A DNA stretch of 64,000 nt from Halorussus pelagicus (GTDB lineage Archaea > Halobacteriota > Halobacteria > Halobacteriales > Haladaptataceae): assembly GCF_004087835.1 (NCBI RefSeq), contig NZ_CP035119.1, positions 558,001-622,000 of the forward strand, in the 5' to 3' direction. Position 1 is the stretch's first letter. Each line of letters starts with the position of its first letter. Below the pieces are notes generated by a model. It made no database searches, was not told the DNA's origin, and saw only the letters and a program-made list of their open reading frames with translations. Positions 27,546-36,093 of this stretch are shown here, piece by piece. Made by a program: the position numbers and the translations under genes.

Positions 27546-28589
27546 TCACTCGCCCATTCGCTCGCGGGCCGCCGCGACCACCAGCGGGAGCGTAATCGTC
27601 GCGTCGGCGTAGACACTCGCGTTCCGGGCGGCCTTCTCCAACTTGCCCCACGAGCGCGCCTCGTCGAGGGTCGCGCCCGAGAGACCGCCGGTCTGGGGCG
27701 GGTCCATCGTCAACTGGACCGCGTAGTCGTAGGCCTCCGGCGAGACCAGCATCGTCTGGAGGACGTAGTTTTTCGGGACGCCGCCGCCGACGACCATCGC
27801 GCCCGCCTTTTCGGCCTCAAAGGCTTGGTCGGTGATGGTCGTCATGTCAGCCAGCGCGTCGAGCGTAAAGTCGGAAGTCTGGGAGTACATCCACGCTTGC
27901 AGGCCCAGCACCGAGTCTTGAATCGCCGGGCAGTAAATCGGCACGTCGCTCTCGAAGGCCGCGGCCGCGAGGCCCGCGCCCTCTTCGACGCCCTCGCGCT
28001 CGTTGACCTCGCTGTTGGCCCGGCCCAGCGCCTCGGTCAAGCGCCGGATGCTGACCGCGCCCTCACCTTCGACCGCGGGGAAGACCTCCGAGCGCAGGTG
28101 GTTCTCGAACAGCGCGAAGTGTTCTTGGGGCAGGTAGACGTTGTAAATCCGGTCAACCTCCTCGTCGCGCAGTTGCTCGTCGTGGTCGCGCAGGCTCCGG
28201 TCCTCGCCGGGTTCTTCAGTTCCGTGGTGGTGCTTCCCGCCGATGGCCTCGATGGCGTCGTGGGTCAGGTTCGCGCCGGTCGTGACCAGCGCGTCGATGT
28301 GCCCGTCCCGGATGAGTTCCGCGACGATTCGCCGCATCCCGGTCGGCACCATCGCGCCAGCCAGCCCGAAGAAGTTCGTCACGTCGTCGTCGCCGAGCAT
28401 CTCGGCGTAGATGTCCACGGCCTCGTGGATATCCGCCGCGCCGATGCCCGCGTCCCCGTACGAGTCGGCCAGTTCGCCGACCGTCATGCCCGCCCGAACC
28501 TCGGCGTGGCCGATGGGGTCGTGGTGGAACTCCTCGCGGTCGGGTTCGTGGTGGCCGTCGTGGGTCTCCTCCTCGTGGTCGTCAGTCAT
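27546..28589 (-). CDS. dys: Deoxyhypusine synthase
   Basis: A 347-residue enzyme of the DHS family. The NAD-binding segment LVTTGANLTHDAIEA (about 90-104) and the active-site Lys motif GGGVPKNYVLQT are conserved, as are the signatures NFFGLAGAMVPTGMRR and SWGKLEKAARN at the C terminus. It transfers the aminobutyl part of a polyamine to a Lys of aIF5A, the first step of hypusine formation. Work in Haloferax volcanii showed agmatine to be the likely donor, with an agmatinase acting afterwards. The N terminus is His-rich (about 10-28), and a second His run lies in GGKHHHGTEEP, perhaps metal-binding. aIF5A and agmatinase genes lie 5 kb away. Confidence 0.94.
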   Translation of the reverse strand: MTDDHEEETHDGHHEPDREEFHHDPIGHAEVRAGMTVGELADSYGDAGIGAADIHEAVDIYAEMLGDDDVTNFFGLAGAMVPTGMRRIVAELIRDGHIDALVTTGANLTHDAIEAIGGKHHHGTEEPGEDRSLRDHDEQLRDEEVDRIYNVYLPQEHFALFENHLRSEVFPAVEGEGAVSIRRLTEALGRANSEVNEREGVEEGAGLAAAAFESDVPIYCPAIQDSVLGLQAWMYSQTSDFTLDALADMTTITDQAFEAEKAGAMVVGGGVPKNYVLQTMLVSPEAYDYAVQLTMDPPQTGGLSGATLDEARSWGKLEKAARNASVYADATITLPLVVAAARERMGE

Positions 28590-28667
28590 ATCGGTTGCTG
28601 GTCCGCCCAGACGCTTGAACGCCGCGATTACGGAGCCGCGAGAGAAGGAGAGGGAACCGCCAGCGCG

Positions 28668-29399
28668 TCAGTCCGCCGCAGGTGCGCGCTCGTCGCCCGC
28701 GTCAGCGGGGTCGGTCAGCGCCGCCCCGGTCCGCAGTTGGTCGAGCGCGTCCGCCCCGTTGACCGCCATGAAGACGAATCCGACCTTACTGATGAGGTCG
28801 AGATAGGTGACGACCATCACCTCGGTCCCGGTCTGTACCAGGCCGAACCCGAGCGGTCCGAGAATCCAGACCACCGGGTAGATTGTCCAGAGGACGACGG
28901 TTAGGTTCCGAAGCTTCTGGAACACCGCGCTCACGCGGTCGCCGTGGAGATTCGCCTGTCGTGGCAGGACGGTCAACAGCAGGTACAGCAGGCCGACGTA
29001 GGTCACACAGCCGACCAGATACGCGACGTAGCTGTACGGTTCCGGGAGCAGGCCCGCGGCGACGCCCGACCCGATGACCAGCACGTCCACGCCGATTAGC
29101 GCGGAGTACACCTTCCGCTCGGGGCGACAGAGCATCCCCAGATACAGCACCAGCAGGGGTGTCGTCACCAGCCAGTCGAGATAGCGCGGCAGGTATAGCG
29201 AGCTGCCACCAATGGTCACTTTCCCGAGGTCGAACGCCATGGCGAGATACGCCACCGCGGCAAACCCGGTCACAGCCGCCAGCACCGCGTAGTGGCGCGA
29301 GTACCGGCGTTCGGTGAGGAGTCGCCACAGCGGGTAGACAGTTCCCACGGCCATACCGACCGTGCCGAGCCAGAACCAGATCGCGCCGAGGTCCATCAT
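28668..29399 (-). CDS. sopII: Sensory rhodopsin II
   Basis: A 243-residue, seven-helix retinal protein, numbered like Natronomonas SRII: Arg72 and Asp75 (PRYLDWLVTTP), Tyr174 (WTIYPVVW), Asp201 and the retinal Lys205 (YLDLISKVGF). Position 86, the proton donor Asp in bacteriorhodopsin, is Tyr, so it is a sensor rather than a pump. Position 204 is Ser instead of the usual Thr that forms a key hydrogen bond with Tyr174. The start codon overlaps the htrII stop by ATGA, the classic htrII-sopII operon. The protein senses blue-green light and signals repellent phototaxis. Confidence 0.94.
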   Translation of the reverse strand: MMDLGAIWFWLGTVGMAVGTVYPLWRLLTERRYSRHYAVLAAVTGFAAVAYLAMAFDLGKVTIGGSSLYLPRYLDWLVTTPLLVLYLGMLCRPERKVYSALIGVDVLVIGSGVAAGLLPEPYSYVAYLVGCVTYVGLLYLLLTVLPRQANLHGDRVSAVFQKLRNLTVVLWTIYPVVWILGPLGFGLVQTGTEVMVVTYLDLISKVGFVFMAVNGADALDQLRTGAALTDPADAGDERAPAAD

Positions 29400-31717
29400 T
29401 GGTCGCTCACCTCCGCGCTCTGGAAGTCGGTGTCGTCCATCGGCCCGGCCCCGCGAGTCACGCGGAAATCGTCCAGTAGGCGCGACAGTTCGGCCGCGCG
29501 CTCTGCGAGGTCGTCGGCGTCGTCCCGGACCGCCGCCAGGGTCTCGGTCTGGGCGTCGGCGGCTTCCGTGACCGATTCGGCCTGACTCGTCGTCTCCTCG
29601 CTGATGGAGGCCACGTCGTCAACCATCTGGACGACCGCGGTCGAGGATTCGGCTTGGTCCTCGGTCGCTTCCTGTATCTCCTGAATCCGGGCGTCGGTCT
29701 CCTCGACGTACTCCGCGATTTCCTCCAGTGCGTCGATTGCGCCCTCAACCGTCTCGACTCCGGCGCTGATGCGCTCGCTGGTCTCGGACATGCCCTCGAC
29801 GGATTGGGCAGTCTTCTCTTGGACGCGCTCGATGCGCCCCTCGATTTCGGCCGCCGACTCCTTGGTCTCCTCCGCGAGATTCTTCACCTCGTCGGCGACC
29901 ACCGCGAAGCCGTCGCCCTCGGCGTCGGTTCGGGCGGCCTCGATGGAGGCGTTGAGCGCGAGCATGTTGGTCTGCTCGGCGATTTCGGTGATGACCTCCA
30001 CGATGTCGCCGATGGCCTCCATCTCGGCGTCGAGTTCCTCGATTTCCGCGGCGGTCCGCTCGGTCTGGGCCTCGACGGCGTCCATCTCCGAGAGGGCCTC
30101 CTCGGCGGCGTCCTTGCCGAGTTCGCCCGCGGCCGCGGCCTGCTGGGAGGTCGCGGCCACGTCGTCCACGGTCGCGGCGACCTGTTGGGCGCTGGCCGAG
30201 AGGGTGTTCATCTCGCTGGCGACCTCGCCGAGTTGGTCGGTCTGGCGGGCCGCGCCCTGCGAGATTTCACCGACCGAGTCGCTGACCTCCTCGCCGGTGG
30301 CCATCATCTGCTCGGCGCTCCCCTCGACCTCCACGACGGCGTTCGAGACGTGGGAGGCGAACCGCTTGACGTTCGCCACCGTGCGCTCGATGTCGTCCAG
30401 CATGTCGTTGAGCGAGTCGCCGATGGCGACCATCGCCTCGCTCCGACTCTCCGTATCGACCCGAACACCGAGGTCGCCGTCTGCCGCCGCGTTCATCACG
30501 TCCTCGTAGTGGCTCGCCTTCGTTTCGAGGTGCGTGGAGAGGGCTTCGGCCTCCTCGCGCTGGCTCTCGGCCTCTTTGCGCGCGACCTCGGCGCTCTGAC
30601 GGGCGTCTTCGGCGCTCTCGCGGGCTTGCTCGGCTTCCCGAATCTGCTCGCGCAGGGAGTCGCGCATCCGGGCGAACGAGTCGTACAGCGACCCGAACTC
30701 GTCGCGGCGGTTGGTCTCCAACTCGACTTGGAGGTCGCCGCCCGCCATCGCGTCGGCCTTCCGCGAGAGTTGCCGGAGCGAGATGACGGTGTTGCTGCCG
30801 ACGGTCACGCCGACGAGCGCGAGACTCACGACCGACAGCAGGATGAGACCGAGGATGTTCGAGGTCACGGCGTCGCTCAGCGCGTACGCCTCGCTGGCGG
30901 GCGCATGGACGACGACGACCCAGTCGGCCGACTCCATCGGTGCGTACCCCATCAGCATGCCGCCGTCCATCCGGTCGAACCCGGATTTCCCTGCGAGACC
31001 GGCCTCGACAGCGGGGCTATCCCCGCTACCGTGGCCATCCAGCAGTTTGCTCTCGTCGGGGTGCGCAAGGTAGTTGCCCGACGAGTTGAGGACGACGGTG
31101 TAGCCGCCCTCGACGCCGCCGGTCAGCGACCGCGTGTGCTTCTCGATGTTCACCATGTAGATGACGCGTTCGTCCGGCCGGTCGGGAACCGGCGCGATGA
31201 CCGCCACGACCGGGAAATCCACGACCGACACCTCGAACGGTTCCGAGACGTACACGTCCGACTCGTCCTCGAACGTCGGCGGGTCGGCGGCGAACGGCGC
31301 GTTCTGCTCGGCCGGACTCACGCCGACCATCTCGTCGCTCGAACTCGTCACGATAGTCTTCTCGGCGGCGTCGTAGTAGTGGACCGCGACGACGCCATCG
31401 GGAACGTTACCGTCGTCTACCAACCCCTTCAAGTGGCCCTGAATCCGGTCGGTGTCCCCGCTTTGGAACACCGAATGTTTGGCTGTCAGCCCGGTTTGCG
31501 TCTTCACGCTCGAGAGCCACGCGTCGAGGCTCTCGGCCCGTGAGTCGGACAGGGTTGTCAACTCCTCTTGCACGTCGTCGCGCACCTGCTCGGCGGTCTG
31601 TGCCTGCACCAACGCGCCGACCGCGACCGTTATGGCGACGACGGATACCAATGCGATAGCGAGTTTTAGCGCATAGCTCCGTTGTACTCGTCTCACAAAT
31701 GCCCATCTGTGTCCCAT
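29396..31717 (-). CDS. htrII: Sensory rhodopsin II transducer with extracellular sensor domain
   Basis: A 773-residue methyl-accepting transducer. Helix TM1 spans about 18-39, a large extracellular Cache-like domain runs to about 280, TM2 lies near 285-308 (ILGLILLSVVSLALVGVTVG), a HAMP domain follows to about 360, and the coiled coil and signalling tip end at about 760. The conserved hairpin tip motif ALNASIEAARTDAEGDGFAVVADEV near 590 binds CheA/CheW (written here in two overlapping parts). Size and architecture resemble Halobacterium HtrII, which also responds to serine; Natronomonas HtrII lacks the large outside domain. Its stop overlaps sopII. A TATA box lies 21-30 bases before the start. 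Confidence 0.92.
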   Translation of the reverse strand: MGHRWAFVRRVQRSYALKLAIALVSVVAITVAVGALVQAQTAEQVRDDVQEELTTLSDSRAESLDAWLSSVKTQTGLTAKHSVFQSGDTDRIQGHLKGLVDDGNVPDGVVAVHYYDAAEKTIVTSSSDEMVGVSPAEQNAPFAADPPTFEDESDVYVSEPFEVSVVDFPVVAVIAPVPDRPDERVIYMVNIEKHTRSLTGGVEGGYTVVLNSSGNYLAHPDESKLLDGHGSGDSPAVEAGLAGKSGFDRMDGGMLMGYAPMESADWVVVVHAPASEAYALSDAVTSNILGLILLSVVSLALVGVTVGSNTVISLRQLSRKADAMAGGDLQVELETNRRDEFGSLYDSFARMRDSLREQIREAEQARESAEDARQSAEVARKEAESQREEAEALSTHLETKASHYEDVMNAAADGDLGVRVDTESRSEAMVAIGDSLNDMLDDIERTVANVKRFASHVSNAVVEVEGSAEQMMATGEEVSDSVGEISQGAARQTDQLGEVASEMNTLSASAQQVAATVDDVAATSQQAAAAGELGKDAAEEALSEMDAVEAQTERTAAEIEELDAEMEAIGDIVEVITEIAEQTNMLALNASIEAARTDAEGDGFAVVADEVKNLAEETKESAAEIEGRIERVQEKTAQSVEGMSETSERISAGVETVEGAIDALEEIAEYVEETDARIQEIQEATEDQAESSTAVVQMVDDVASISEETTSQAESVTEAADAQTETLAAVRDDADDLAERAAELSRLLDDFRVTRGAGPMDDTDFQSAEVSDQ

Positions 31718-31737
31718 TTTGGTTCTGCTCGAAAACG

Positions 31738-31747
31738 AATAAGTATT
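31738..31747 (-). promoter_or_regulatory. TATA box of htrII-sopII operon
   Basis: AATACTTATT on the minus strand, 21-30 bases ahead of ATG 31717. This spacing suits a leaderless transcript. Confidence 0.5.
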
Positions 31748-32124
31748 GGAGAAAAATAAGCGTAGGTGGTCGTATCATTGTTGATAATCGGCGTTTAGAA
31801 CGCATCTCCGAGTCTTCGTCAGAAAACTGTAGTGCCAACTACCGCGAGGGCCCGCGTGGCGAGGGTCGGACGCCAGCGGCGGTTCAATTAGCCGTACCCG
31901 AAGGGTCGGCTGTCAGGGCCGATTGGCCGCGGCCCGTCTCCGCCGAGAACCGGTGCGTGACCATTGCTCCGGCAACCGTCGAGGGTTGTTGAAACCCGGC
32001 GGACATGTGGTTCAAGTTGAGTCGAGGGGGTTTTAATAGTATCTGTTTCGAATGTGTATTATAATCAACATTCTCTGCGTCGTCGCGGGGACTGCTCCTG
32101 TTTCGGCGAGCGGTCTGCGCTGTT
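31748..32124. other. Intergenic region between htrII and the Nif3-like gene
   Basis: About 380 bases with no protein-coding signal. It contains a second AT-rich patch at 32030-32075 (GGTTTTAATAGTATC and TGTATTATAATC). There is no tRNA fold with GTTCRANNC in the right place, although GGTTCAAGTTGAG occurs at 32008. There is no repeat array. Confidence 0.5.
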
Positions 32125-32892
32125 TCAGAGACCGGTCGGCGCGTCGATATAGGTCGTTTCGAGACCCCAATCGTCGGCGAGCGCCTGCAAGGACTGCACG
32201 CCGAAGGTCTCGGTCGCGTAGTGGCCGCCGAGGAAGACGGTCAGTCCGGCCTCACGCGCCTCGTGGTAGGCCTTCTGCTTGCCCTCGCCCGTGATGAGCG
32301 CGTCCACGTCCTTCTCGATGGCCTCGTCGAGCCAATCGACGCCGCTCCCGGTCACGACGGCCACGTCCTCGACGTTCTCGGGACCGAAGTCGAGGACGCG
32401 CACGCCCTGCCCGAAGTGATCGAGTTCGGTTTCGAGAGTCTCGCGCAGGCGGTCAACCGGAATCGGGTCGCTCGCGCGCCCCCGCTGGCCGATGTGTTCC
32501 GGTCCCAACTCGCCGAACGGTTCGCGGTCCGCCAGTCCGAGCAGGTCGGCGATTCCGGCGGCGTTACCCAGTTCGGGGTGGGCGTCGAGCGGGAGATGCG
32601 AGACGTACAGCGCCACGTCGTTCTCGATGAGCGGCGCGATGCGGCCGTACTGGCGGCCGGTCACGCGCTCGATGCCGCCCCACGAGAGACCGTGGTGAGT
32701 GACCAGCAGGTCGGCACCGCCGTCGGCCGCGGCCTCGATGGTCTGCTCGGCGGCGTCCACCGCGAACGCGACGCTCTCGACCTCGTGCTCGTCGGGACCG
32801 ACCTGCAAGCCGTTGGCGCTGGCGTCCACGTCGGCGAAGTCGCTCGTTCGGAGTTCGTCGTCGTACCGGGAGACGATTTCGGAGAGGTCCAT
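32125..32892 (-). CDS. Nif3-like dinuclear metal-centre protein
   Basis: A 255-residue member of the Nif3/YbgI family. Metal-binding motifs are LLVTHHGLSWGG (about 63-74), SHLPLDAHPELGNA, and the C-terminal ALITGEGKQKAYHEAREAG and FLGGHYATETFGV. The family forms hexameric toroids with a dinuclear metal site and has been linked to GTP cyclohydrolase I type 2 (FolE2-like) activities in some bacteria. Its cellular role here is unknown. ATG 32892. Confidence 0.9.
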   Translation of the reverse strand: MDLSEIVSRYDDELRTSDFADVDASANGLQVGPDEHEVESVAFAVDAAEQTIEAAADGGADLLVTHHGLSWGGIERVTGRQYGRIAPLIENDVALYVSHLPLDAHPELGNAAGIADLLGLADREPFGELGPEHIGQRGRASDPIPVDRLRETLETELDHFGQGVRVLDFGPENVEDVAVVTGSGVDWLDEAIEKDVDALITGEGKQKAYHEAREAGLTVFLGGHYATETFGVQSLQALADDWGLETTYIDAPTGL

Positions 32893-32999
32893 GTTCGGCG
32901 TTTGTGTTCGGGAGGGTTTGTATCTGTATCACTGCTCCCGGCAGGAGTAGATACTCCCCGAAGAACGGACAACTCGGGCAGAGAAATCGCCACGCTCCG

Positions 33000-33830
33000 C
33001 TACTCCGAACTCGTCGCGTCCGCGAAGACGAATTCCCGGAGCAACTTCCCGGCGAGCGCGGCGGCCTGTCCGTCGTCGCGGTCGTTGACCTCCACCACGT
33101 CGAACCCCTCGACGAGTCCCGTGTCGGCCACCGCGCGAACCACGTCGCGCATCTCGCGGGGCGTCAGGCCGAACGGTTCCATCGTGCCCGTGCCGGGCGC
33201 GAAACCGGGGTCCGCGCCGTCGATGTCCACGCTAAGGTAGACCGACGGCGCGCGAGCGCCGTCGTCGGTCTCGAAGTCGGGCGACCAGTCGCCCACGTCC
33301 TCGGGTGCCACGACCGTCACGTCCGACTCGCTGGCGCGCTCGTACTCCGCTTCGCTCCCGGTTCGCGCCCCCAGAATCACGGCTTCGTCGGCCGCCTCGA
33401 GCGCGTGTCGGGTCACGGTCGCGTGGCTCAACTCGTTGCCGTCGTACTCCTCGCGGAGGTCCAGATGCGCATCGAGACAGACGAACACGTCGGGGTCCAC
33501 GGCGCGGACGCCAGCGACCGTGACAGTGTGTTCGCCTCCGAGCAGAAGCGGTACGGCGTCGTCGCGCACTGCATCCGTGGCGACGCCGCCGAGGTAGTCG
33601 AGGTATTCGGCGGCGTCGTCCCACGCTCGCACGTCGCCGTGGTCGTGGACCGCGAGGTCAGAAAAGCGTCTGTCGGCGCGCGCGTCGTAGTCGTCATAGC
33701 TCCGGGCGAAGCGACGGATGCGCTCCGGTCCGAATCGCGCGCCGGGTTGAAACGTCGTGGAAACGTCGAGGGGCGCGCCGACGACCACGTATTCGGCCGC
33801 CTCGCGGTCGGTGGACGCGCCGGGGAACAT
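33000..33830 (-). CDS. speB: Agmatinase/arginase-family ureohydrolase
   Basis: A 276-residue ureohydrolase. The manganese ligands are GGEHTV (His), LDAHLDLREE (Asp-X-His-X-Asp) and SVDIDGADPGFAPGTGT (Asp-X-Asp). Agmatinases convert agmatine to putrescine and urea. The start codon directly abuts the aIF5A stop, with no spacer, so the two are co-translated. In Haloferax volcanii an agmatinase-like protein encoded beside aIF5A takes part in hypusination with agmatine as the deoxyhypusine synthase donor. This locus fits that pathway. The FQPGARFGPERIRRFA motif matches haloarchaeal SpeB. Confidence 0.93.
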   Translation of the reverse strand: MFPGASTDREAAEYVVVGAPLDVSTTFQPGARFGPERIRRFARSYDDYDARADRRFSDLAVHDHGDVRAWDDAAEYLDYLGGVATDAVRDDAVPLLLGGEHTVTVAGVRAVDPDVFVCLDAHLDLREEYDGNELSHATVTRHALEAADEAVILGARTGSEAEYERASESDVTVVAPEDVGDWSPDFETDDGARAPSVYLSVDIDGADPGFAPGTGTMEPFGLTPREMRDVVRAVADTGLVEGFDVVEVNDRDDGQAAALAGKLLREFVFADATSSE

Positions 33831-34211
33831 CTATTCGAGAATCTTGCGCTGGTCGTCCATTTCGAGGTACTCGATTTCGTCGTCTGGCGAGAGCGAGGTG
33901 TCACCGGGCGTCTTGATGGTGATAGTCTCGTAGGTTTCGAGGTCCATGACCTGTGCCACGTCGTCGCTCTCGACGGAGACAATCTGGCCCTGTTTGCGGT
34001 TGATGATGGGCACCCAAATCTTCGCGTCAACGGGCTGAGAGAGACTACGCTTCTTGCCGTCGAAGACGCCCTCGGCGTCGATTCGGGCCTTCGCGCTGCC
34101 GTGCTTGCCGGGCTTGGCCGTGCTGTAGGAGTTTATTTCGCACGCTGCCTCTTCGATCATCACGTAGTTACCTTCCTGCAGGTCTCGTACTTCCTTCTGC
34201 TCTTTTGCCAT
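33831..34211 (-). CDS. eif5A: Translation initiation/elongation factor 5A
   Basis: A 126-residue aIF5A with an N-terminal SH3-like domain and a C-terminal OB domain. The hypusine loop [11 protein letters not shown] (about 32-42) carries the modified Lys (KPGKHGS). Hypusinated aIF5A rescues ribosomes at polyproline-like stalls. The agmatinase start follows immediately. A TATA box lies 23-32 bases ahead of the ATG. Confidence 0.97.
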   Translation of the reverse strand: MAKEQKEVRDLQEGNYVMIEEAACEINSYSTAKPGKHGSAKARIDAEGVFDGKKRSLSQPVDAKIWVPIINRKQGQIVSVESDDVAQVMDLETYETITIKTPGDTSLSPDDEIEYLEMDDQRKILE

Positions 34212-34233
34212 ATGGCCGGATAGCAGATGAGAC

Positions 34234-34243
34234 GGTATAAACA
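34234..34243 (-). promoter_or_regulatory. TATA box of aIF5A-agmatinase operon
   Basis: TGTTTATACC on the minus strand, 23-32 bases before ATG 34211, spacing for a leaderless mRNA. Confidence 0.55.
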
Positions 34244-34341
34244 GTTTGGAATGCGTTTTCCCCGCGTTCCGTCATTTCGACCCCGCAATCATTTCGGGTA
34301 GACAGGTACCCTCTGTGCAGACGAGTCACCCGTGAAGACAA

Positions 34342-34611
34342 CTACTCCGACTGGTAGCCGTGGCCCGCGACGAGCGCCACGGCGTGGGCCGCGACGAGGA
34401 CGCCGAGCGACACCCGTTCGATGCCGGGAATCCCGCCAGCCAGCACCGGGACGTAGAGGAGCGGGAGCAGGACCGCCGACCAGAATCCGGCGAACTGGAA
34501 CGGCGACGCCAGCGCGTCGAGCGCCGAGCGAACGTCGAAGTCGTCGGCGATTCGGTCGTCGGTCAGTTCGTCCGTGAGGGGCGTGTCGAGAGTGGAGGGG
34601 GCGTTCGACAT
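34342..34611 (-). CDS. Small two-helix membrane protein
   Basis: An 89-residue protein: an acidic N-terminal 45 residues (LTDELTDDRIADDFDV), then helices FAGFWSAVLLPLLYVPVLAG and SLGVLVAAHAVALVAG. ATG 34611 (MSNAPS) was chosen over GTG 34623. A CCCTTTATAT box lies 40-49 bases upstream. It is not recognised. Confidence 0.7.
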   Translation of the reverse strand: MSNAPSTLDTPLTDELTDDRIADDFDVRSALDALASPFQFAGFWSAVLLPLLYVPVLAGGIPGIERVSLGVLVAAHAVALVAGHGYQSE

Positions 34612-34650
34612 TGGGGTGGTCACCTATCTCTCGCTTTGACCCCTAACCCC

Positions 34651-34660
34651 ATATAAAGGG
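34651..34660 (-). promoter_or_regulatory. TATA box of the 89-residue membrane-protein gene
   Basis: CCCTTTATAT on the minus strand, 40-49 bases upstream of ATG 34611, allowing a 5' leader of about 15 bases. Confidence 0.5.
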
Positions 34661-34674
34661 CAGAGCGTTAGCAG

Positions 34675-34830
34675 CAATTCACGTCTTTCATCACCGACCC
34701 GCAGTTTTTCGTCGGTTTTACGCGATCATCTTGACGTTTTACGACGCGTTTAAAATGCTCTATAAATTTTAAAACGTACTCTCAGCTAGTCTCTCACAAA
34801 ACCCAACGTCTTGGCATGACTTCTCGTCAC
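34675..34830. other. AT-rich intergenic stretch with promoter-like boxes
   Basis: About 155 bases with GCGTTTAAAATG and CTATAAATTTTAAAACG at 34748-34780, plus an ACCGAC/GTCGGT hairpin around 34696-34718. No ORF is convincing. It may hold a small RNA or a promoter remnant. Confidence 0.4.
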
Positions 34831-34836
34831 AGGGCC

Positions 34837-34874
34837 GCGAACGTCCCGGTTCGAGGTCGAACCGGGACGTTCGC
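34837..34874. terminator. 38-base near-perfect palindrome, 18-bp arms
   Basis: The two 18-base arms (34837-34854 and 34857-34874) are exact inverted repeats around GG. It sits 20 bases past the aminotransferase stop (34895 on the minus strand). There is no T-run. Roles as a 3'-end RNA structure or as a protein-binding palindrome are both open. Confidence 0.6.
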
Positions 34875-34894
34875 GCGCTCGTGAGACCGACTGC

Positions 34895-35983
34895 TCAGGC
34901 GCGGCGCTCGATGCAGTCGCCGACGCGCGCGAGTCCTTCCTCCAGTTCGTCGGTCGGCAGGCCGAACCCGATGCGGAAGTAGTCGTCGTAGCCGAACAGG
35001 TCGCCCGGCGCGAGGACGACGCTGGCCTCTTCGACGACCGTCGCGCAGAAGTCCACGCTCCCGTCGAAGCCTTCGGGCACCGAGATGAATCCGTTGACGC
35101 CCACGGGGTCGTACCACGAGAGGTCGTGGCGAGTCACGAACTCCCGGACGCGCTCGCGGTTGTGCGCGGCGAGTTCGCGGTTCTCGGCCAGAATCGCGTC
35201 CTCGCGCTCGCCGAGCGCCTGTCGGGCGAGGTGTTGGCCGAACAACGAGGGCGAGATGGTCGTGTAGTCTTTCCACTGCCACGCCCGTTCGATGACCTCC
35301 GAAGGTCCCGCAATCCACCCGAACCGCAGGCCAGCGAGACCGTACGCCTTCGTCAAACTGGTCGTGCTGATGCCGTACTCGCCCATGCTCGCCACGGGCG
35401 GGAGCGGGTCCGACGACAGCAGGCGGTACACCTCGTCACACAGCAGGTAGGCGTCCGCGTCGGCGGCGAGGTCGTAGAGCGCCCGCACTTTCTCTTCGGG
35501 GTGGTAGCGCCCGGTCGGGTTGTTCGGGTTGTTCAGCACCACGACCGACGTTTCCGGGCGAATCGCGTCCGCGACGGCGTCCACGTCGAGTTCCCAGTTC
35601 GGCGGTTCGAGCGGGACCCGAGTCACGTCCCCGATTGCCTCCGGCACAGCGTGGAGCGCCTGATACGTCGGCGTGACGACGACGGCGTGGCTCTCGCCGC
35701 TCGCGCTATTTCCGCCGTCCAGCAGCGACAGGAACGCGAGGAAGTTGGCCTCCTGCGCGCCGCAGGTGAACAGCACTTCGTCGGTCCCGCGGTCGTAGCG
35801 GTCGGCGACTTGCTCACGGAGTTCCGGGTCCCCGTTGGTCGGGATGACGTAGCCGAGTTTGCCGGGGTTCAGGTCGAACCGGTCGGCCTCCAGACTCCGG
35901 ATGCCGCTCTCGGCGAGCATGATGTCGGCCTCGTGTTCGTACTTGGCGAACCAGCGTTCGAGTTCGAAGGGCGCGATGTCCAT
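34895..35983 (-). CDS. PLP-dependent aminotransferase, class I/II
   Basis: A 362-residue fold type I aminotransferase. Signatures are the substrate-binding start YVIPTNGDPELREQVA, VVVLNNPNNPTGRYH (the Asn/Pro motif), the PLP Lys in STTSLTKAYGLAGLRFGW (Lys about 226), and YFRIGFGLPTDELEEGL at the C terminus. The amino donor and acceptor cannot be inferred. ATG 35983 (MDIAPFELERW) was chosen; the upstream extension is unlikely. The gene diverges from the DUF6498 gene over 110 bases. Confidence 0.9.
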   Translation of the reverse strand: MDIAPFELERWFAKYEHEADIMLAESGIRSLEADRFDLNPGKLGYVIPTNGDPELREQVADRYDRGTDEVLFTCGAQEANFLAFLSLLDGGNSASGESHAVVVTPTYQALHAVPEAIGDVTRVPLEPPNWELDVDAVADAIRPETSVVVLNNPNNPTGRYHPEEKVRALYDLAADADAYLLCDEVYRLLSSDPLPPVASMGEYGISTTSLTKAYGLAGLRFGWIAGPSEVIERAWQWKDYTTISPSLFGQHLARQALGEREDAILAENRELAAHNRERVREFVTRHDLSWYDPVGVNGFISVPEGFDGSVDFCATVVEEASVVLAPGDLFGYDDYFRIGFGLPTDELEEGLARVGDCIERRA

Positions 35984-36093
35984 ACCGAAGCCTCGTCGCC
36001 AGCGAGGGTAAAGACACGGGAAGGCTGAACTCCGGAACCCGGACCTGACAACGCTCCGCCACACCTAAGTCGTCTACCTCTTTTCGGGCCAGT

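Noticed and set aside
27295-27651. 118-codon frame across repeat copy B with peptide GWTERGRP
   Set aside because: The same peptide stub appears in copy A but the frames diverge, and base pairing explains conservation better than coding.
31900-32020. Possible tRNA from GGTTCAA-like motif in the htrII upstream region
   Set aside because: No cloverleaf with a matching acceptor stem or anticodon loop could be drawn.
32052-32294. 80-codon plus-strand frame starting MCIIINILCVV
   Set aside because: It runs antisense into the Nif3-like gene and becomes Arg-rich; the hydrophobic start is chance.
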